Source: Hyposmocoma kahamanoa (Eukaryota > Arthropoda > Insecta > Lepidoptera > Cosmopterigidae). Taken from it: 64,000 nucleotides of DNA. Both the position numbers and the translations under genes were made by a program. The notes below the pieces were generated by a model. The model saw nothing but the letters and a program-made list of their open reading frames with translations. It searched no databases and was not told where the DNA came from. Below, piece by piece: positions 57,335 to 64,000 of this stretch. Location of the stretch: NCBI RefSeq assembly GCF_003589595.1, contig NW_020655740.1:623286-687285 (forward strand), written 5' to 3'. Each line of letters begins with the position of its first letter. Position 1 is the stretch's first letter.

Positions 57335-60300
57335 GTGTGGTGCTATGTAAGGGCCAGCAAGACGTGGGCCTGCCTCTGTCACCCAACAGCTTCCGCCAGA
57401 TACTGCGGGTCAAGACTACTGGTAACGTCTTCTTTCTCTTAATTAAGTGTTTACTTAAGCATGCACTTAAGATATTTATCAGTACGCTTTAATAAATCAT
57501 GCCCCGGTTAAAAGCATAGGCCATTTGTATGGGGTGATTTTTCATGTCATTTAACAGCAGAGCTAGGAGCAGAACCAAAGCAACTTAAATATGCCAGTGT
57601 CAACAAAAAATGTTGATCGCAATGATCTTTCACTCAGATCAATTGCTTGTCTGATAAGTATGCACACGCGAGTCTGCGCCTGTCTATGACAGTTGCGTGC
57701 CACTCAGAGGTTTAAATCGCAGCGTCCGCCACCTTATGGGCTTATTCGGAGCGCAGGCGCGGGCGCGGTGGCGGATGCGGGGCGCGGGTCTGGGCGTCTT
57801 TCGATATATTGCCTAAGCGGCTAGGAACGTGTATATCCAGACGACGAAATCGCAAACAGACGCTTGAACACATTGACTTACAATTATATGGACGTCGGGT
57901 CCGCGCTAAAAAGTGTCCGAACTTATAGGGCGTTAAAATCGTATACAGAGCGTCATTCACGTTTTAGTCTTCGTTTGTTCGACTGACAGCGAAGCAAGAA
58001 AAATTAGACAGTACTGCGATGACATTACAATTTAAATTCAACGTTTTAGCTTTTTCATATTCCTTTACATGTCACTACGTTTAAATAGGTTGACTTGGGA
58101 CATTTTTTTCGTGGTTTTTGTATTAGACCCGTCGTCCATTTATTTGTAAGTCAATGCTTGAACAGCACTGGATAGGTATGGGCAGATTGAGCCAATAGAT
58201 CCAACCGAGGAAGGCGCCGGCGCGCGCCACCACTGTGAACGCAAGGAGCGTCTCCGTACATTTGATTTACACGCACCCGCACCCGCCGCCACTCTGATTA
58301 AGGTTTAGACATAAGTTGACAAGTCCCAAGTGCCTGTAATTTCACCAGCCAGCACCCTCACCTTTCAAGACTGGAACGCAGTAATGCCCACATTACTTTG
58401 CGACAGAAATAGGTAAGGTGGCATAAATTCCCTGGACGAAGTCTATCATAAGAAGATCTACTGCAACATTAAAGTAATAACTTACGTGCAGCGTTTTTAA
58501 ATGTCTCCAAATTAATGGATCTTAGAGAGATTTAAAAGAGTAGTTTTGTATCACAAGCCGCTCACAGGGCCTAAACATCTTTTCCCTGCGCTTCTCTATT
58601 GTCATGTGGGTACTCAGTACCATACACTGTAATACTTTTAATACACGTACGACTCAATCAGTAGTTTCCTGGCACTTTTGAAATTTGCTCTTAATAAAGG
58701 TTTTATTAAAAGCCATAAAAAATAAAGTTAAATTTACTCTGTTTCAGTGCCCAAAGGCAGGTCTGCGTCTCTGGGCGATGTATTCCTTCGAGTTTATGGG
58801 TAAACAGATTTATTTGCGCATTAAATAGTTCTGAATGAGAAATTTTGCAATCGAAACAAAGGTAGATATTTAATTTCCTTTTTCTATTTTTTTCAAATGA
58901 TTGTACTCTGAAGATGCAGCATAGTGAGTTAACTCTTGCTTAGTACCAAGTTTTAATACAAGAATAAATGATACTTTTCAGGGAAAACTCAACCCTGCCC
59001 AAGTCGTATCGGCTGCGGGATGCCAAAGGAATGCTCTCAGATGCCGCCTTGGACCGTGCCAAGCCTACAGTAGTATATGCTCATGGGTACCTATGTGTAG
59101 TTTTAGTCATTTTACTTTAATACCTATTTAACGCTTATCCGCTCACGCGATACATGCAGCCGTAGACGCATACCACACCTGGAGGTGCCGGTGATGATTT
59201 TATACCGATTTATCGGATATCGAAGTTATAACAGGTAAAAGAACTAATACTAATTGCTATTTCGGTAACTACTCTAGCAAACCATAAAGTTTTTAATGCA
59301 TGGATCTGTCATTTAAAAAAAATAAACAACTTCAAAAATACGTCACGACAATCGTGTGTGTTATTTTTTGAGCTGGTGATTTCGGTGTTTATTTATTGAA
59401 AACATACCGTAAGTAACGTTTTTTAAGTTTACCCTGAATATAAATGTTTATAAACTATACTTTAAGGAGTAATTTCATGGTAAACGTTAGAACCACTCAA
59501 ACGGAATATTATCATATTTACCCAAGTACACCAAAATTTTCATTAGTGCTTTTTAAATGCAGGATTTGCGATGTATTACTGCATTTTATTTGAGATATTT
59601 TTATTGTAGTACGGAGGGTATTTAATATTAATTTTTATTTATAAAAACTTGTATTTAAACTGAATGCTTTTCTAATTTGCGAAACCAAATAGCCGCCATT
59701 TTGCGGTGGGATGAGCGCATCGCGTGAGCGGTTATAAATATAGTCAATGATTGTAAGTCTTTTGTATTCACGAGTAATAAAATAACCCCTTAACGTGCAA
59801 CCGGACCGTTTAGAAGAATTGATAATATTTTCTTATTGACCCTCAAAGCGCGAGTCCGAGTCGCACTTGGTGGACTTTTTGTTGCATATACGATGTATGG
59901 CCACTCTCTTATTTTGTAGATACGTGGAATTGTCGTCAGACGAGAGTGTGATGGCTGTGGTGCGCGCTTACCAGGGACGCGGAGATTTCAACATTGTCGT
60001 GGTGGACTGGGCCAATCTAGGCTTCGGGAACTACCTTGCAGTCGCGCTCGACTTGAAACCGGTTTGTACCTCAGCAGTCGTAGCAGTACCATGTTGACCC
60101 TATTGGTATTATTTGCAGTCTGATTGATAATCCGTTAGCTCTTAACCATTCACCAAGCCAAATTTCGGGTGCTACATCTATAACATTAAAACAGATAAGA
60201 GTTATTTTATACGCGTACACGTTTCACCGCCATAAACGCGCGTCAACTGCGCGTTTTTGCTTGCTTTGTTTCAAAAAACTAACTGAAACTAACAAACAAA

Positions 60301-62878
60301 ACTAAAATTAAAACGATCTTTTATCAGAATGCGCGATACGTAACTACACGCGACTACAGGGCGTCTGCGGCGCGTATACACTCAAATGTCAAGCGTTTAT
60401 GGCGCGCGGTTAAATTACATCATGTGCATAGGCTCTAACATGGCTTTAAATGCACCTGTGCAATATCCTGGGGTATCAATTCATACAAATCAACTTTCAA
60501 GCACATTTAAAACTGTGGATGGCGACACAACGACTCAAGAAGTAGAAAATTTAAAAAAAAGAAATTTTGAAATTAAAATACATTTACAATTATTATGTAA
60601 ATTGGTGAATACATTTAACTGTCGTTGAAAAAATAACAAATCGAAGGTTTCTCAATGGTATTCTTTTTGATTTGATAGTTTGCAATGAATTGTATAGATG
60701 GTACTTCTTTGAATTAATTCCCGAAACGAAGTAACGGTTTGTCACTGACTTTTTATTTTAAATATTATAGTAACTGACTGAAGAAAGAAGCTGTTCTTTG
60801 CAATATTTTTATATAATTATTGTATACATTAATCACCGCCTGAACAATAGCCATAACTTTGACAAAAATTTAAGAGCTGCCATCTGTTGCCCTTTCCGGA
60901 TACTATTACAATCGCATCGCGGGTTTATTTGGTACCATCGTTAGCGTTAACATTTGACATTTCTTTAGATATTGGGTATCTGTAATACTCGTAGTGTAAT
61001 GTTATATTATCTGTAGCAATATTCAACGCGGGTTCATTATTTCTCGCTAAATGGCATTCTCAACCACATCGATGTAGACCTCCTTCAGTTTCTGCCACTT
61101 CACTCGATTCTGTGCCACCTGTATCCAATTCAACCCCGCCATAAAGAAGGTGCAGCGCTCAGTGGTTGTTTTAACTGCGATCGATACCTAATCTGTAATG
61201 AATGATATTGGCGTACCATTATCGTTCTTGCATTCATAAACGGAGTTTCTTCCAGATAGGCATTGAAACAGGTAAAGCATTGTCAATGCTACTGAAGGAA
61301 GGACTTTCGCCGAAAGGACTGCACCTTGTGGGGCACTCGATGGGTGCACACTTGCTCGGTTTCACCGCTAGGAGCCTAGCTGACAGAGGACATCCAGTAC
61401 CCAGGTAGGTGAGTAGTTATTCAATAAATACATATAAGTAATTGACGTAAGATAACAAATTTCGCCAACAACGTTTTATTGTATACAAAGAGTAATTAAC
61501 GTCCTACAATTTATATTTATAGTGGGCGTTCTTCACACCCTTCCAATTTTACTGTAGGCTAACGGGGCTGGATCCTGCTTACCCTGGCTTCTACCCAGCA
61601 ATCCTAGCATCTCCTATGTCTGTCCACGACGCAGATTTCGTAGACGTTATTCACACGGATGGCGGCGGATACGGCGCGCCAAGCCGTGCTGGCCACGCTG
61701 ATTTCTGGCCTAACGAAGGGCGAGCCAAACAGCCCGGCTGTATCTCGGCCACTATTCCACTTACATATGAGGGTTAGTACCGTAACGCTGTACAATTTTA
61801 TTGTTCTCCTTCTCTGACAATGTAATCTTGGCACCGTTGTCTGTCTATCTTTCTCAAACTCGATCACTTGAGTACGTAACTACTTTTTATTGATGTTACG
61901 TCTTGCGTATATTCACGTCATAAACTATTGACTGATTTTCAGACTTCTGCAGCCACTGGCGGTCGTGGGCATTCTGGGCGGAGTCAGTGGCTGGCGGGCA
62001 GTTTCTGTCGCGGCGATGCGAGGACTACGACACGTTTCTGCGCGGGCAGTGTGGAGAGGAGCCGTCAGCCCTAATGGGGATTGACGCTTCATCAAAGTCA
62101 GTAACAAAAAACAAAACAACAAAAAAGTATTTCTACTCAGCCTTGGCAATGTTATATTAAACACACATCTGTATCCGAAAATGCTATAGGATATCTGATA
62201 GAATTTCAAGTAAAATCTGGAATCCTTGCTACGAAAACTAACTACTACTATTTATTTCCATAGGTCGTTACATGACGTCATTTTTCTAATGAGGTTTGTT
62301 ACGGTAGCATTGATTGTCCAGTATTGATGCCACATAGGTATAAATCTACGTACTGGCCTGTCGTAGTACTGACGCCGGTCACCTGTGCAGGTGTTATTTA
62401 CTAGCACTAATTATGGACAAGTATATTATTACATTATTCTCCAAACTCCACTTTGACACGTGAGTGTCTGACGTCGATGCCTTACTTTGTGTATCTATAT
62501 TTGTTTAATACGAGTGAATATTTTTTGTTTTTGTGCATTTTATTTGTTTTTGTGAAACGCGTGTTTATAAATTTGAAAGTAAACGTTTACTCAAGAAACT
62601 AGTGGATACTGTGTAGTAAAAGAGCATAACCTTGTAGTAGATCACAAGATTTACCTGGGAAAATATGTATGGTCAGGTCTGTTTACTTGTTGATGCAGCA
62701 GGCTTAAGACTTGTAAAATTGTATCTTGGGTGAATCGCCATTGACTCGTAGCCAGGCTCTGACTCATTCCTTAATAACTGAAAGTGTTTGCCTTCTGTGT
62801 TTCAGTCTGCGAGGCAACTTCTACCTGCGCACGGCAGCGCGGGCGCCGTTCGCGCTCGGCGAGAGAGGCGCAGAATGA
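57335..62878 (+). CDS. Secreted pancreatic-lipase-family enzyme (neutral lipase / PLA1-like), 3' eight exons
   Basis: Exons 57335-57421, 58748-58799, 58982-59086, 59920-60061, 61256-61404, 61558-61772, 61943-62096 and 62806-62878 join in frame (324 visible residues; TGA at 62876-62878). The family hydrolyses ester bonds of triacylglycerols or phospholipids outside the cell. Numbering from 57337: oxyanion-side PTVVYAHG at 74-81, VVVDWANLG near 107, nucleophile Ser156 in GHSMG, Asp183 in GLDPAYPGFY, His254 in CSHWRS. All three catalytic residues are present, so an active enzyme is expected. The lid between Cys239 and Cys252 has only 12 residues, shorter than in classical pancreatic lipase, which in the family goes with phospholipase A1 or galactolipase activity. 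The signal-peptide exon lies upstream and was not found. AATAAA signals are at 62961 and 62987. The join 60061/61256 is phase-consistent but a short missed exon there cannot be excluded. Confidence 0.93.
57721..58304. mobile_element. GC-rich insert with GCGTCCGCCACC-like ends, split by MITE copy 3
   Basis: Two strongly GC-rich halves (57721-57862 and 58165-58304) with GCGGTGGCGGATGCGG near the left end and CCGCACCCGCCGCCACTC-like sequence near the right, which form imperfect inverted repeats. Compositionally alien to its AT-rich surroundings. Family not recognised. Confidence 0.55.
57871..58156 (-). mobile_element. hAT-like MITE, copy 3 (286 bp, long subclass)
   Basis: Same termini as copies 1 and 2, in reverse orientation, with the extra internal block. 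Flanked by a perfect 8-bp duplication CTTGAACA (57863-57870 and 58157-58164). Sits in a GC-rich insert in a LINE 3' UTR fragment within the first visible lipase intron. Confidence 0.92.
60188..60438. mobile_element. GCCTATGCACACGGCG-type element, copy 2 (left end decayed)
   Basis: Right end CATGTGCATAGGCTCTAAC and the CGCG-rich body (TTTATACGCGTACACG, GCGTATACACTCAAATG) relate it to the 12.6-kb element. Located in a lipase intron. Confidence 0.65.
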
Positions 62879-62960
62879 TGGCATCACAATTTTATTAAGG
62901 GATAATAGTATTTGATCCTTAAAGAAATAATTGATCTATTGTAATGTGTGTACTTGTATA

Positions 62961-62992
62961 AATAAACGATATTTTTTTGTATGTTTAATAAA
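62961..62992 (+). promoter_or_regulatory. Polyadenylation signals of the lipase gene
   Basis: AATAAA occurs at 62961-62966 and again at 62987-62992, 83 and 109 bases after the lipase stop codon. Either could direct 3' end formation. Confidence 0.6.
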
Positions 62993-63077
62993 TATATTAT
63001 TAATTGTTCCATCTATAGTTTAGTTGATCTACGGTAAATGAACTGCATTCAAGGTAACACTATTATTGTGTATAAGC

Positions 63078-63354
63078 CATTGACTTACAAATAAATGGAC
63101 GACGGGTCTAATACACAAACCACGAAAAAAATGTCCCAAGTCAACCTATTTAAACGTGTAAAGGAATATGAAAAAGCTAAAACGTTGAATTTAATTGTAA
63201 TGTCATCGCAGTACTGTCTAATTTTGCTTGCTACGCTGTCAGTCGAATAAACGAAGACTAAAGCGTGAATGACGCTCTGTATACTATTTTAACGCCCTAT
63301 AAGTTCGGGCACTTTTTAGCGCGGACCCGACGTCCATATAATTGTAAGTCAATG
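63078..63354 (+). mobile_element. hAT-like MITE, copy 4 (277 bp, long subclass)
   Basis: Both termini (CATTGACTTACAA / TTGTAAGTCAATG) intact. The flanks GTATAAGC and GTACTAAA do not form a clean duplication, so the flanks have decayed or rearranged. Located 200 bp downstream of the lipase 3' end. Confidence 0.88.
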
Positions 63355-63917
63355 GTACTAAATACTAAATTAATATTTGGTATTAAAAAAATAATATTAC
63401 ATCCTCTTTTTTTAACATTGGTCTTTTTTTAACGATTGATGACATTTATAACCAGTATATCTTTTGATATTGATCTCCTAATTAATCTTGGTTGTTGGTT
63501 GTGACCTCCATTGAGTAGGTTAGTTTAGTACCTATATGAAAAAAGCAGCGTAACAGACGCCATTTTGCTTGCGTTTTCGGACATGTTCTCAGGTCAAATT
63601 ATATTATAATTAAAATAATATTAATAGTAGGTATACAAATATATTCAACATATCATCATTTACTTAACATCGTTAACTCAACAATCATTTACTTAGTTTT
63701 AAAAATAAATATCTAAATTTCATGTCTTACTTTTGAGGTCCAACATAAAACTATCAAAGTTAATTTACACAAATCAAATTTTTTTTGCGTAGCTTAGTAC
63801 TTAGAACACTTTAAAATATCCATCAACTTAATTTATTTTATGTATCAGACAATGAAGAGCAATCATTAAAAAATGTGATCGTTTACATTTTTTGTCTGCT
63901 GCTTTTGCATTTAAAAT

Positions 63918-64000
63918 CATTGACTTACAATTATATGGACGTCGGGTCCGCGCTAAAAAGTATCCGAACTTATAGGACGTTAAAATCGTATACAGAGCGC
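63918..64000 (-). mobile_element. hAT-like MITE, copy 5, cut by the window end
   Basis: Starts CATTGACTTACAATTATATG and follows the right end of the family in reverse orientation up to the window edge. It lies 563 bp beyond copy 4 and is inverted relative to it. Confidence 0.85.

Larger units (their letters stand above)
57660..58470 (-). repeat. LINE 3' UTR fragment (family U) split by nested inserts
   Basis: The 57660-57720 part (CCACTCAGAGGTTTAAATCG) and the 58305-58470 part (GACATAAGTTGACAAGTCCC, CACATTACTTTGCGACAG) are successive pieces of the UTR. Between them lies a GC-rich insert (about 57721-58304), itself split by MITE copy 3. All of this is in the first visible lipase intron. Confidence 0.78.

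Noticed and set aside
60386..60628. 80-codon plus-strand frame in a lipase intron
   Set aside because: Starts inside a MITE and lacks any recognisable domain; spliced lipase exons flank it.

Overview
This is AT-rich animal nuclear DNA with short exons, canonical GT-AG introns and very heavy transposon load. It looks like a lepidopteran (moth or butterfly) chromosome. The evidence is the three conserved insect-type genes together with repeat types I associate with Lepidoptera: an R1-like LINE tail, jockey/CR1-like LINE tails with a recurring 3' UTR, tRNA-derived SINEs, and the 'AACCGACTTCAAAA' and 'CAGGGTTGTTGC' inverted-repeat elements. The species is not identifiable from the window.

Three protein-coding genes are supported. 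(1) An SLC22-type organic cation transporter on the minus strand (21518 to 18766, 5 exons, 493 residues, apparently complete). (2) The 3' part of a BSD-domain synapse-associated protein (SYAP1/Sap47) on the plus strand (22995-34500, last 5 exons, 211 residues visible). (3) The 3' part of a secreted pancreatic-lipase-family enzyme on the plus strand (57335-62878, 8 exons, 324 residues visible, catalytic Ser/Asp/His all present). I found no upstream exon of (2) or (3). If the 5' exons of SYAP1 lie left of the window, the transporter sits inside one of its introns.

Layout: 1-18.7 kb is repeat-rich intergenic or intronic DNA with SINE and LINE tails, several inverted-repeat elements and a broken mariner (15.46-16.74 kb). 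18.7-21.6 kb is the transporter. 22.0-22.3 kb is an R1-like LINE tail with a clear 16-bp target duplication. 23.0-34.5 kb is SYAP1, whose 6-kb second visible intron (23436-29399) holds a MULE transposase, MITEs, LINE fragments and a striking 16-bp-register array. 34.5-57.3 kb is transposon-dominated and includes a LINE inserted in an older LINE. 55.5-56.5 kb is an inverted pair of degenerate arrays of about 16 bp period, resembling a foldback element. 57.3-62.9 kb is the lipase. 63-64 kb has two more copies of a hAT-like MITE.

The most unusual signals are the two sequence-distinct degenerate arrays that share a repeat register near 16 bp (27.6-28.2 kb and 55.5-56.5 kb). The best dated events are nested insertions whose target duplications can be read directly: a MITE in the MULE transposase, a LINE in a LINE, a MITE in a LINE 3' UTR, and a MITE in a GC-rich insert in a LINE 3' UTR. 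No rRNA, functional tRNA, CRISPR array or cellular operon structure was seen.
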